Below, one piece after another: positions 1-7,546 of a stretch of DNA of 27,915 nucleotides. The notes below the pieces were generated by a model. The model was given only the letters and a program-made list of their open reading frames with translations, had not been told where the DNA came from and did not search any database. The translations under genes and the position numbers were made by a program. Position 1 is the first letter of the stretch, and every line of letters starts with the position of its first letter. The stretch spans positions 1 through 27,915 of the forward strand of contig CALZZH010000008.1 of assembly GCA_945830595.1 (NCBI GenBank), read 5' to 3'. This DNA comes from Avoscillospira sp945864925 (lineage in GTDB: Bacteria > Bacillota > Clostridia > Oscillospirales > Oscillospiraceae).

Positions 1-29
1 AACGTTTTTTGTGTTTTACAAGGAGTGCT

Positions 30-1010
30 ATGGCAACCATCAAAGACGTGGCCCGTATGGCCGGCGTTTCCATTTCCACCGTTTCCAAATATCTCAACGG
101 CGGCAATGTCCGGCCGGAAAATCTGGAGCCCATTCGCAGCGCCATCGCTGCTTTGGACTACCGGGCCAATCCCTTTGCCCGCTGCCTCAAGGCCCAGCGG
201 AGCCGGAGCATCGGCATCCTGCTGCCCAATATGGCGGCACCGTTCTTCGGCACCATGGTCATGGCCCTGGATACCATCCTGCGGGAGCATGGCTACCACA
301 GCATGATCTGCTGCTATGGCTCCAGCCACGGCCTGGAGCGGGACTATTTCCGCTTCCTGCTGAGCACCGGAGTAGACGGGATGGTCTATGTGCCGGAGGA
401 CCTGTCTGCGGAGGAATTCCGGGAATTGACGGCCCAGCGGCCCATTCCCGTGGTGCAGGTGGACCGGGCCATCCAGGGCGTGGAGACCGACGCCGTGCTG
501 GTCAACAACATGGAAATTGTGTACAACGGTGTCTGCGGACTTTTGGACAGGGGACACCGGCGGGTTGCGATTATAACGGGCCCCAAGTCTGTTTTTACGG
601 CCAAGGAACGGCTGGTGGGCTATTTACGGGCCATGTCGGACTACGATCTGCCCTATGACGATTCACTGGTTCACAGCGGAGAGCTGACTTTTGCCACCGG
701 CTATACAGGCTTTGGCCTGCTGATGCAGCTGCCCAATCCGCCCACAGCGATTATTTGCACCAACTATGACATCACCCTGGGCGTTATTACGGCGGCCCAG
801 GAGCGGGGAATCCGTCTGCCGGAGCAAATCGACCTGCTGGGGTTTGACTGTGTGGAGGTCTGCAGCCTCATGACGCCGGCTCTGCCGGTGGTACAGCAGC
901 CGGAACAGGAGATCGGCCGGACGGCAGCCGCCTATCTGCTGCAGCGGCTGGACGGCTGCCAGGATGCCCCCCGGCAGCTGCGGCTGGAGGCCAGGCTGGT
1001 CAATCCGTGA
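30..1010 (+). CDS. LacI/GalR-family transcriptional regulator, probably of the fucose genes
   Basis: The product is a 326-residue DNA-binding repressor or activator of the LacI family. The N-terminal helix-turn-helix reads TIKDVARMAGVSISTVSKYL (residues about 3-22), followed by the hinge region and a periplasmic-binding-protein-like sugar domain starting near SIGILLPNMAAPFFGTM and running to the C-terminus, the usual length for the family. The ATG at 30 is chosen over the in-frame ATG at 9 because AGGAG lies at 21-25 and family members begin directly at this helix. It lies on the same strand 84 bp upstream of fucI, so control of fucose genes is the natural inference; the effector is not readable from the sequence. 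It could equally respond to a different deoxy-sugar. The promoter lies outside the window. Confidence 0.92.
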   Translation: MATIKDVARMAGVSISTVSKYLNGGNVRPENLEPIRSAIAALDYRANPFARCLKAQRSRSIGILLPNMAAPFFGTMVMALDTILREHGYHSMICCYGSSHGLERDYFRFLLSTGVDGMVYVPEDLSAEEFRELTAQRPIPVVQVDRAIQGVETDAVLVNNMEIVYNGVCGLLDRGHRRVAIITGPKSVFTAKERLVGYLRAMSDYDLPYDDSLVHSGELTFATGYTGFGLLMQLPNPPTAIICTNYDITLGVITAAQERGIRLPEQIDLLGFDCVEVCSLMTPALPVVQQPEQEIGRTAAAYLLQRLDGCQDAPRQLRLEARLVNP

Positions 1011-1020
1011 CGCGGTGTGG

Positions 1021-1072
1021 AACGCCTCAGGCGTTTACATAAATCCATTCATCAATGCGCCGCCATGGCGGC
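1021..1072. promoter_or_regulatory. Two perfect palindromes between the LacI gene and fucI
   Basis: Two perfect inverted repeats are seen here: AACGCCT-C-AGGCGTT at 1021-1035, and the fully self-complementary GCCGCCATGGCGGC at 1059-1072, just before the fucI ribosome site at 1081-1086. Either could be an operator for the upstream regulator or an mRNA hairpin affecting fucI translation. No clear -35/-10 pair was seen in this gap, so fucI may be co-transcribed with the regulator. The function is inferred. Confidence 0.4.
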
Positions 1073-1094
1073 AGAATATCAGGAGGAACATGAT

Positions 1095-2933
1095 ATGGCA
1101 AACAACAGATACATCGGTGACTATCCTGTCATCGGCATCCGCCCCATCATCGATGGCCGCCGCGGCCCCATGCAGCTGCGTGAGAGCCTGGAGGACCAGG
1201 TCATGGCCATGGCCCAGGCTGCCAAAAAGCTCTTTGAAGAAAATCTGAACTACTCCAACGGCGAGCCCGTGAAGGTCGTTCTGGCTGACACCAGCATCGG
1301 CCGCGTGCCTGAGGCCGCCGCCTGCGCCGACAAGTTCCGCAAGGAAGGCGTCTCCATCACCCTGTCCGTCACCCCCTGCTGGTGCTACGGCTCCGAGACC
1401 ATGGACATGGATCCCCACACCATCAAGGGCGTCTGGGGCTTCAACGGCACCGAGCGTCCCGGCGCAGTGTATCTGGCCGCCGTTCTGGCCGGTCACGCCC
1501 AGAAGGGTCTGCCCGCCTTCGGCATCTACGGCCACGAGGTTCAGGACCGCGATCAGGTTACTGAGATCCCCGAGGACGTGAAGGAAAAGCTGCTGCGCTT
1601 CGGCCGCGCCGCTGTCGCCGTTGCCACCATGCGCGGCAAGAGCTACCTGCAGATCGGCTCCCAGTGCATGGGCATCGCCGGTTCGATCATTGACCAGGAC
1701 TTCATGGAAGCCTACCTGGGCATGCGCGTTGAGTCCGTGGACGAGGTGGAGATCCTGCGCCGCATGGAAGAGGGCATCTACAACGAGGAAGAGTACCAGA
1801 AGGCCCTGGCCTGGACCCTGGAGCATTGCAAGGAAGGCCGCGACGACAACCCCGAGTCCGTGGAATTCCTGGGCGAGACCCGTCCCATCAAGTTCTCCGA
1901 CGAGAAGAAGCGGGAACAGTGGGAGTTCACCGTCAAGATGTACTGCATCATCAAGGACCTGATGGCCGGCAACCCCAACCTGCCCGACGCCTTTGTGGAA
2001 GAGCGCGTGGGCCACAACGCCATCGCCGGCGGCTTCCAGGGTCAGCGTCAGTGGACCGACCATTGGCCCAACTGCGACTACCCCGAGGCTCTGCTCAGCT
2101 CCACCTTCGACTACCAGGGCGCCCGCGAGCCCTACACCCTGGCAACCGAGAACGACATTCTCAACGGCCTGGGCATGCTGTTCATGCGCCTGCTGACCCA
2201 CCGCGCCCAGATCTTCGCCGACGTGCGTACCTACTGGTCCGGCGAAGCTACCGAGCGCGTCACCGGCTACAAGCTGGAGGGCCATGCGGCGGAAGCCAAC
2301 GGCATCATCCACCTGCTGAACTCCGGCGCTGCCTGCCTGGACGCCTGCGGCGAATGCACCGACGAGAATGGCAATGCTGTCATGAAGAAGTGGTGGGAAG
2401 TCACCGACGAGGACATCAAGAAGATGACCGACGCCACTGTCTGGTGCGAAGCCGGCTTTGACAACTTCCGCGGCGGCGGCTTCTCCAGCCACTACACCAC
2501 CCGTGCGGAAATGCCCGCCACCATGATTCGTCTGAATCTGGTCAAGGGTCTGGGCCCCGTGCTGCAGATTGCCGAAGGCTGGACTGTCAAGCTGCCCGAC
2601 GAGGTTTCCGACGCCCTCATGGAGCGCACCAACCCCACCTGGCCCTGCACCTGGTTCGCACCCCGCTGCGATGGCAAGGAGGGCAGCCCCTTCAAGACCG
2701 CTTACGAGGTCATGCAGAACTGGGGCGCCAACCATGGCGCGATTTCCTACGGCCACATCGGTGCCGACCTGATCACCATGTGCTCCATGCTGCGGATTCC
2801 CGTGTGCATGCACAATGTGCCTGAGGAAGATATCTTCCGTCCCGCTGCCTGGAATGCGTTCGGCATGGACAAGGAAGGCCAGGATTACCGTGCCTGCGCC
2901 ACCTACGGCCCGCTGTATAAGAAGTACAAATAA
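1095..2933 (+). CDS. fucI: L-fucose isomerase
   Basis: FucI interconverts L-fucose and L-fuculose (and often D-arabinose and D-ribulose) in the cytoplasm, using a divalent metal such as Mn2+. The 612-residue product follows the family from end to end: GIRPIIDGRRG near the N-terminus, TPCWCYGSETMDMDP, WGFNGTERPGAVYLAA and the C-terminal YRACATYGPLYKKYK. The metal-binding residues known from the E. coli enzyme are conserved as Glu352 (in ATEND), Asp376 (in FADVRTYWS) and His547 (in WGANHG). The ATG at 1095 is used rather than the upstream frame-open start because AGGAGG at 1081-1086 is well placed and the homologous region begins just after it. It is followed by fucU, the next enzyme-linked gene. 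The kinase and aldolase that would complete the pathway are not in this window. Confidence 0.97.
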   Translation: MANNRYIGDYPVIGIRPIIDGRRGPMQLRESLEDQVMAMAQAAKKLFEENLNYSNGEPVKVVLADTSIGRVPEAAACADKFRKEGVSITLSVTPCWCYGSETMDMDPHTIKGVWGFNGTERPGAVYLAAVLAGHAQKGLPAFGIYGHEVQDRDQVTEIPEDVKEKLLRFGRAAVAVATMRGKSYLQIGSQCMGIAGSIIDQDFMEAYLGMRVESVDEVEILRRMEEGIYNEEEYQKALAWTLEHCKEGRDDNPESVEFLGETRPIKFSDEKKREQWEFTVKMYCIIKDLMAGNPNLPDAFVEERVGHNAIAGGFQGQRQWTDHWPNCDYPEALLSSTFDYQGAREPYTLATENDILNGLGMLFMRLLTHRAQIFADVRTYWSGEATERVTGYKLEGHAAEANGIIHLLNSGAACLDACGECTDENGNAVMKKWWEVTDEDIKKMTDATVWCEAGFDNFRGGGFSSHYTTRAEMPATMIRLNLVKGLGPVLQIAEGWTVKLPDEVSDALMERTNPTWPCTWFAPRCDGKEGSPFKTAYEVMQNWGANHGAISYGHIGADLITMCSMLRIPVCMHNVPEEDIFRPAAWNAFGMDKEGQDYRACATYGPLYKKYK

Positions 2934-2948
2934 GAATTCTGCCAACCA

Positions 2949-2980
2949 CATGCCAAGGTCCCCTGGCGGGCCTTGGCATG
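2949..2980 (+). terminator. Hairpin between fucI and fucU, possible attenuator or mRNA end
   Basis: The arms CATGCCAAGG (2949-2958) and CCTTGGCATG (2971-2980) are perfectly complementary across a 12-nt loop. Only a weak T-rich tail (CTTTC) follows, so this may be a processing or partial-termination signal that lowers fucU relative to fucI rather than a strong terminator. Confidence 0.5.
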
Positions 2981-3023
2981 CTTTCAATGGACATTTGTCA
3001 ACTGAAACAAGAAAGGATGAAGC

Positions 3024-3473
3024 ATGATGCTGAAGAACATTCCTCCGATTCTCTCCCCTGAGCTGCTGAAGGTCCTGTGTGAAATGGGCCATGGCGACCG
3101 CATCTGCATCGGCGACGGCAATTTCCCCGGCGCATCCATGGCCAAGGCCAAGAACGCCGTGTTCCTCCGGGCCGACGGCCATGGTGTACCGGAGCTGCTG
3201 GACGCCATCTTGTCGGTGATTCCGCTGGATACCTATGTGCAGACGCCGGCCATGCTGATGGAAAAAATGGACTGCGACAAGGACCTGGTCATTCCTGTAT
3301 GGGAGACGTATAAAGAAATCATCGCCAAGCACGACAGCCGGGGCGGCGACGCCGTGGGCAACTATGAGCGCTTTGAGTTTTATGAGCAGGCCAAGGACTG
3401 CTACTGCATCCTTCAGTCGGGAGAGACGGAGATCTATGCCAATATCATCCTGCAGAAGGGCGTTGTGAAGTAA
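3024..3473 (+). CDS. fucU: L-fucose mutarotase (RbsD/FucU family)
   Basis: FucU speeds the exchange between alpha and beta anomers of L-fucose, feeding the correct form to the isomerase. The 149-residue product has the usual family length and the N-terminal signature LLKVLCEMGHGDRICIGDGN with the conserved His of the MGHGD motif, followed by NFPGASMAKAKN and the C-terminal region ending near SGETEIYANIILQKG, which matches the family ending. Two consecutive ATG codons (3024 and 3027) follow AAAGGA; the first is given here. Its position 90 bp after fucI on the same strand supports the assignment. RbsD (ribose pyranase) is a related alternative, but the fucI linkage and the 149-residue length favour FucU. 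Confidence 0.93.
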   Translation: MMLKNIPPILSPELLKVLCEMGHGDRICIGDGNFPGASMAKAKNAVFLRADGHGVPELLDAILSVIPLDTYVQTPAMLMEKMDCDKDLVIPVWETYKEIIAKHDSRGGDAVGNYERFEFYEQAKDCYCILQSGETEIYANIILQKGVVK

Positions 3474-3547
3474 GGCAGGATTTTCTCATTTACATTCGCT
3501 CCCTCCGGTGATAAAATAAAAGAAAAACCGACAAAGGAGAGGTTCCT

Positions 3548-4468
3548 ATGGCTTGTACCATTGCGCCGGCGGATATCAAACGCGTCAAGGGCATGGGATT
3601 TCTGAACAATAAGGGCACGGATTTGTTCAATGCCCGTATCCTGACCACCAACGGCAAAATCACTGCGGAACAGGCGGCAGTGATCGCCGAGGCGGCACGG
3701 AAATTCGGCAGCGGCGAGGTGGAATTCACCGTCCGCCTGACTGTGGAGGTCCGGGGCGTCCATTATGACGACATTCCCGCGTTCCAGGAATTTATTGCCC
3801 AGGCGGGCCTGATTACCGGCGGCACCGGCGCTCTGGTGCGCCCTGTGGTGTCCTGCAAGGGTACCACCTGCCAGTATGGACTCTATGACACCTTTGCCCT
3901 GAGCCAGAAAATCCACGAGCGGTTCTATCTGGGCTATCATCAGGTGAAGCTGCCCCACAAGTTCAAAATTGCCTGCGGCGGCTGCCCCAATAACTGCGTG
4001 AAGCCCGACCTCAACGATCTGGGCATCGTGGGCCAGCGGATTCCCCAGGTGGATCTGGAGACCTGCAAGGGCTGCAAAAAGTGCAAAATTGAGGCCGGCT
4101 GTCCCATGGGCGCGGCCAAGGTCGTGGATGGAAAGATTGCCATCGATCCCGCTGTTTGCAACAACTGCGGTCGGTGCGCGGCCAACTGCCCCTTCGGCGC
4201 TTTCAGCGAGGGAGCCGTGGGCTATCAGGTATACATCGGCGGCCGCTGGGGCAAGAAGTTCAGCCGCGGCCTGCCCCTGTCCAAGATCATCACCGACGAG
4301 GACGAGCTGCTGCAGGTGGTGGAGAAGGCCATCCTCCTGTTCCGGGAGCAGGGCAAGGCCGGTGAGCGCTTTGCCGACACCATCGCCCGGATCGGCTTTG
4401 AGAACGCGGAGCAGATGCTGCTCTCCGACGAACTTCTGGCACGGAAGGATCAGATTTTGCAGGATTAA
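3548..4468 (+). CDS. AsrC/DsrA-like siroheme and 4Fe-4S protein (nitrite/sulfite reductase family)
   Basis: The 306-residue protein combines a nitrite/sulfite reductase domain with a bacterial ferredoxin domain. The N-terminal half carries the ferredoxin-like half-domain of the family (TDLFNARILTTNGKIT). The siroheme/4Fe-4S ligands follow as CKGTTC (Cys103, Cys108) and CGGCPNNC (Cys146, Cys150). Two classical 4Fe-4S clusters come next: Cys173/176/179/185 and Cys204/207/210/214. This domain order resembles subunit C of anaerobic sulfite reductase (AsrC) and the small DsrA-like proteins of anaerobes. No AsrA or AsrB gene lies next to it; the neighbours are fucU and a regulator. The first cysteine pair is spaced C-x4-C here, whereas C-x5-C is the common spacing in larger sulfite reductases. 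The true substrate (sulfite, nitrite or another) cannot be told. A ribosome site AAAGGAGAGG precedes the ATG. Confidence 0.85.
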   Translation: MACTIAPADIKRVKGMGFLNNKGTDLFNARILTTNGKITAEQAAVIAEAARKFGSGEVEFTVRLTVEVRGVHYDDIPAFQEFIAQAGLITGGTGALVRPVVSCKGTTCQYGLYDTFALSQKIHERFYLGYHQVKLPHKFKIACGGCPNNCVKPDLNDLGIVGQRIPQVDLETCKGCKKCKIEAGCPMGAAKVVDGKIAIDPAVCNNCGRCAANCPFGAFSEGAVGYQVYIGGRWGKKFSRGLPLSKIITDEDELLQVVEKAILLFREQGKAGERFADTIARIGFENAEQMLLSDELLARKDQILQD

Positions 4469-4480
4469 CCCCATACATAA

Positions 4481-4507
4481 AAGCCGCAGAGCTAGGCTCT
4501 GCGGCTT
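4481..4507 (+). terminator. Terminator hairpin after the siroheme protein gene
   Basis: A perfect 12-bp stem AAGCCGCAGAGC / GCTCTGCGGCTT closes a TAG loop 12 bp after the stop codon. The tail is only TT before the 255-bp repeat begins, as if the repeat had entered the T-tract. A near copy of this hairpin (25 of 27 bases) stands at 4759-4785, on the other side of the repeat. Confidence 0.7.
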
Positions 4508-4760
4508 CAGGCTGTCGATAAACCCAATGCCAGAAGAAATGGACCAGGTTCCAATGCAACTGGCCTCGCAGAGTTTCCCCGCCCGCAGGCGGGGAAAGAA
4601 AGTCAAAATCCTCAAAAATCCGGGACATGCGCCTGGATTTTTGAACTCTAATCGGGCAAGTGTGCGCCAATGGCGTGCGCGCAGCCCGATGTAGATTTCC
4701 CTTCGATCAAAGCCTGCTTTGATCGAAAGCGTGTCGAAAATTCCTTTTCGACACGCTGAA
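4506..4760. repeat. 255-bp structured repeat, copy 1
   Basis: This stretch matches 25641-25895 over its whole length at the same size, about 85% identical in a hand alignment. The ends are imperfect inverted repeats: TTCAGGCTGTCGA on the left and TCGACACGCTGAA on the right (11 of 13 positions pair). Inside lie at least five hairpins: 4574-4597 (TTTCCCCGCC/GGCGGGGAAA), 4614-4642 (AAAAATCC/GGATTTTT), 4651-4690 (ATCGGGC/GCCCGAT with an inner GC-rich stem), 4702-4727 (TTCGATCAAAGC/GCTTTGATCGAA, outer bases approximate) and 4728-4757 (AGCGTGTCGAAAA/TTTTCGACACGCT, outer bases approximate). No convincing protein is encoded. It may be a non-autonomous mobile element or a repeated structured RNA. Confidence 0.85.
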
Positions 4761-4792
4761 GCCGCAGAGTTATGCTCTGCGGCTTAACTTTT
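4759..4792 (+). terminator. Second terminator-like hairpin, to the right of repeat copy 1
   Basis: An 11-bp stem AAGCCGCAGAG / CTCTGCGGCTT (4759-4769 and 4775-4785) with loop TTATG is followed by AACTTTT. It is nearly the same sequence as the hairpin at 4481-4507, so the repeat is bracketed by two almost identical palindromes. It may be the original terminator of the upstream gene, duplicated or separated by the repeat. Confidence 0.65.
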
Positions 4793-4870
4793 GGTTGAGG
4801 GGAGCAAACGGTCCGGTCATAGGAAACCGGCGGGCGTTGGAGTACAATGGTGGCAGAAGGAGGGATGATG

Positions 4871-5908
4871 ATGATCATCGAAATCGGAAGGAAAATCAAA
4901 CAGCTGCGGCTGGATGCCGGCATGACCCAGGAGCAGCTGGGAGAAAAGCTGGGGGTCTCCGCCCAGGCGGTATCCAAGTGGGAGGCCAATCTCACCACGC
5001 CGGATATCCAACTGTTGCCGGAGCTGTCCGTGACCTTCGGCGTAACCATCGACGAACTGTTTTCCATGACCGACGAGAGCCGCATGGAGCGCATCGACAA
5101 CATGCTGGAGGACGTCCGCTTTCTGACAGACGGGGAATTCGCCGACACGGAGCGGTTCCTCAAGGAAAAGATGCAGGCCGACAAGACCAAGGCCCGGGCA
5201 ACTTTGCTGCTGGCGCAGCTGTACGCCAAACGGGGAAAGGAGTTTCACGAGTTGGCTGCGCCGCTGGCCCGGCAGGCCTTACTGCTGAATCCCGACGAGA
5301 AGGCGGCCCACAATGCCATTTTTGATGCAGAACGCGGCCCTTACGCGGACTGGAACGTGAGCAATTATTGGGAACTGATTGATTTTTACAAGGAATTTCT
5401 GAAAAAGCACCCGGAAAACCCGCGAACCTACCTTTGGCTGTTGGACCTGCTGATCGCCGATGGCCGGACGGCGGAAGCCAGACACTATCTGGAAGCCATG
5501 GATCGGGTGGAGCACAGCTTCCGCACGGAGCTCTACGCCGGACTGATTGCCAGGGCGGAGGGAGACGTTCCCCGGGCCCTGTCCTGCTGGGAGCGCATGA
5601 CCGGGGAGTTCCCGGAGGATTGGTGTGCCTGGAGCTGCCGCGCCGACTGCATGGCCAAGCTGTGCCGCTACGACGAGGCCATGGCGTATTATGAAAAAGG
5701 GCTGGCCCTGCAGCCCAGCCCCAAGTATGTGGATATGCCGGAGGCCATGGCCCAGATCGCGGAGATCCAGGGGGACTATGAGACGGCCATTGCCATGCGC
5801 CGGACGTGCATGGAGCTCACCCGCACCGACTGGAACATCACCGAGGGAGAGCTGCTGGATTGCCACCAACGGGAGATCAACCGCCTGCGGGACAAGATGC
5901 GGACATAA
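4871..5908 (+). CDS. XRE-family regulator with C-terminal TPR-like repeats
   Basis: The product, about 345 residues, starts with a Cro/CI-type helix-turn-helix: IGRKIKQLRLDAGMTQEQLG, then VSAQAVSKWE and the family-typical LSVTFGVTIDELF. After a linker it becomes a run of helical tetratricopeptide-like repeats (for example NPRTYLWLLDLLIADGRTAEARHYLEAM, shown only in part here as NPRTYLWLLDLLIADG, and AWSCRADCMAKLCRYDEAMA) to the end. The TPR part probably senses a partner protein or peptide, as in other Firmicute HTH-TPR regulators, but the target is unknown. Three tandem ATG codons (4865, 4868, 4871) follow AAGGAGG at 4857-4863; the third has the best spacing (7 nt). It has its own transcription unit between two repeat-containing gaps; TACAAT at 4843-4848 is a possible -10. 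Confidence 0.85.
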   Translation: MIIEIGRKIKQLRLDAGMTQEQLGEKLGVSAQAVSKWEANLTTPDIQLLPELSVTFGVTIDELFSMTDESRMERIDNMLEDVRFLTDGEFADTERFLKEKMQADKTKARATLLLAQLYAKRGKEFHELAAPLARQALLLNPDEKAAHNAIFDAERGPYADWNVSNYWELIDFYKEFLKKHPENPRTYLWLLDLLIADGRTAEARHYLEAMDRVEHSFRTELYAGLIARAEGDVPRALSCWERMTGEFPEDWCAWSCRADCMAKLCRYDEAMAYYEKGLALQPSPKYVDMPEAMAQIAEIQGDYETAIAMRRTCMELTRTDWNITEGELLDCHQREINRLRDKMRT

Positions 5909-5960
5909 AAAGGGCCTGTTGCATAATTGTGAGTTATCTTATACACGGCTGTACCCAATG

Positions 5961-6107
5961 CCTCGCCTACAATAGGGGAGGTGCTGAGCGCCAGCGAAGC
6001 GGAGGGGTGTCAAGCTGCCAAATATCCCTGCAACTGCAAGCAAGGAACGGCAGCTTGACACCCCTCAGTCATGCTTCGCATGACAGCTCCCCTATTGTAA
6101 GGGAGCC
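5961..6107. repeat. Palindromic repeat element, copy A (between convergent genes)
   Basis: A long inverted repeat. The inner arms are GAGGGGTGTCAAGCTGCC (6002-6019) and its exact complement at 6049-6066. The outer arms are CCTACAATAGGGGAG (5966-5980) and CTCCCCTATTGTAAGG (6087-6102). Each end is also a small hairpin by itself (CCTCGCCTA-CAA-TAGGGGAGG on the left). The same element recurs at 15928-16071 and, as a half, at 16095-16153. It lies between the ends of two convergent genes, where a cruciform-type hairpin could stop transcription from both sides. No protein is encoded. Confidence 0.85.
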
Positions 6108-6160
6108 ATGGTGCGGAGCATCTTGCGCATTTTGCGACAGACTCTTTTTGATTGTGCCGC

Positions 6161-7546
6161 TTATTTTGCTTCGAACACGGCCTTCATGCCGCGGTAGGTC
6201 ATATAGCAGTCCAGTTTGGCCACGGTCTCGTAGGGGGCGTGCATGGACAGCACCGGAACGCCGGCGTCCAGAGTGTCGATGTTCCGCTGGGCCATGAACT
6301 TGGCCACGGTGCCGCCGCCGCCGGCGTCGGTCTTGCCCAGTTCCGCCATCTGCCAGACAACGCCGTTGTCGTTGAACAGCTTGCGGATATAGCCCACTAC
6401 TTCGGCGGAGGCGTCGGATGCGCCGCCCTTGCCGCCGGAGCCGGTGTACTTGCACAGGCCCACGCCGTGGTTGAGATAGGCGCTGTTGCGGCGCTCGTAG
6501 ACCTCGGCAAAGTTGGGATCATAGGCAGCGGTCACGTCGGCGGACAGGCAGAAGGAATGGGCGAAGCAGGTCCGCAGATCGGTGCCCTGGGTCTTGCACA
6601 TGTTTTCCATGAACCAGTCGAAGGCCTGGGACTGCATGCCGGACACACCCTCGGAGCCGATTTCTTCCTTGTCGGCGAAGATACACACGGCGGTGCGCTC
6701 CGGGACATCCAGATCGAACAGGGCGGCCAGCTCGGCGTAGGCGCAGACGCGGTCGTCATGGCCGTAGGCGCCGATGAGGCTGCGGTCAAAGCCCAACTCC
6801 CGGGCCTTGGCGGCGGGGACGGCTTCCAGCTCGGCGGAGATGAAGTCCTCCTCGGTGATGCCGTACTTCTCGTGGAGAATGTTCAGAATGGCCAGCTTCA
6901 CCCGGTCGGCGCCCTCGTCGTCCTTCAGGGGACGGCTGCCGATGAGAATGTTCAGGCTCTCGGAAGCAATGGCCTCATTGAGGGGCTTTTTGCCCTGCTC
7001 CCGGCCCAGGTGGGGCAGCAGGTCATTGATGATGAACTGGGGATCCTCTTCCTTGTCGCCGATGGTCACGCGGACGGCGCTGCCGTCGGCCCGGACCACC
7101 ACGCCGTGGAGCTCCAGAGGGACGGTGACCCACTGGTACTTGCGGACGCCGCCGTAGTGGTGGGTTTTGAAATAGGCCAGCTCCGCGTCTTCATACAGGG
7201 GGTTGGGCTTCAGATCCAGGCGGGGGGCATCGGTGTGGGCAGCGCCAATGTTGGCGCCTTCGGAAAGGGGCTTTCTGCCGATGACGGCCAGCATGATGCC
7301 CTTGCCCCGGTTGTTCACATAGACTTTCCTGCCGGGCTCCAGAGCCATTCCGGCCTCGTAGGGCACGAAGCCCCGGGCCTCGGCCAGGGCCACGGTGTAA
7401 TCCACGCAGTCCCGCTCGGTCTTGCCGTTGTCCAGGAAGCGGCGGTAGTCGGCGCAGTAGGCCTCCAGCGCCTGCTCTTCAGCGGCCGTCAGACGGTCCC
7501 AGCCGTGCTTGGGCTGATAGAGAAGTTTGTCGCGCAATTCGCTCAT
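6161..7546 (-). CDS. M18 family aminopeptidase, alternative product from an internal start
   Basis: This is the downstream half of the fused frame, reading from ATG 7546-7544 (MSELRDKLLYQPKHGW). M18 aminopeptidases are zinc- or cobalt-dependent exopeptidases that remove N-terminal residues, often acidic or hydrophobic, and form large dodecamers in the cytoplasm. The 461-residue length and the sequence start agree with a free-standing family member, and the site AAGGAGG is ideally placed. It is listed separately because the sequence cannot show whether the cell makes the fusion, the short form, or both. Confidence 0.6.
   Translation of the reverse strand: MSELRDKLLYQPKHGWDRLTAAEEQALEAYCADYRRFLDNGKTERDCVDYTVALAEARGFVPYEAGMALEPGRKVYVNNRGKGIMLAVIGRKPLSEGANIGAAHTDAPRLDLKPNPLYEDAELAYFKTHHYGGVRKYQWVTVPLELHGVVVRADGSAVRVTIGDKEEDPQFIINDLLPHLGREQGKKPLNEAIASESLNILIGSRPLKDDEGADRVKLAILNILHEKYGITEEDFISAELEAVPAAKARELGFDRSLIGAYGHDDRVCAYAELAALFDLDVPERTAVCIFADKEEIGSEGVSGMQSQAFDWFMENMCKTQGTDLRTCFAHSFCLSADVTAAYDPNFAEVYERRNSAYLNHGVGLCKYTGSGGKGGASDASAEVVGYIRKLFNDNGVVWQMAELGKTDAGGGGTVAKFMAQRNIDTLDAGVPVLSMHAPYETVAKLDCYMTYRGMKAVFEAK

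Noticed and set aside
2949..2980. A strong terminator between fucI and fucU
   Set aside because: The stem is good but the T-tail is weak; it is listed as a hairpin with partial or processing function only.
1035..3332. 765-codon open frame on the minus strand across fucI and fucU
   Set aside because: It is antisense to two clearly recognisable genes, carries no family signature, and arises from GC-rich third-position bias.
3548..4468. A complete dissimilatory sulfite reductase
   Set aside because: Only one protein with the C-terminal ferredoxin part is present; no partner subunits are seen nearby, so dissimilatory sulfite reduction is not claimed.
4648..5229. Minus-strand frame whose tail (RSKQALIEG, SGCAHA, GAHLPD) resembles a frame at 25747-25995
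   Set aside because: The shared peptides are translations of the 255-bp repeat. Differences between copies keep hairpin pairs rather than amino acids, and the frames differ in length outside the repeat.
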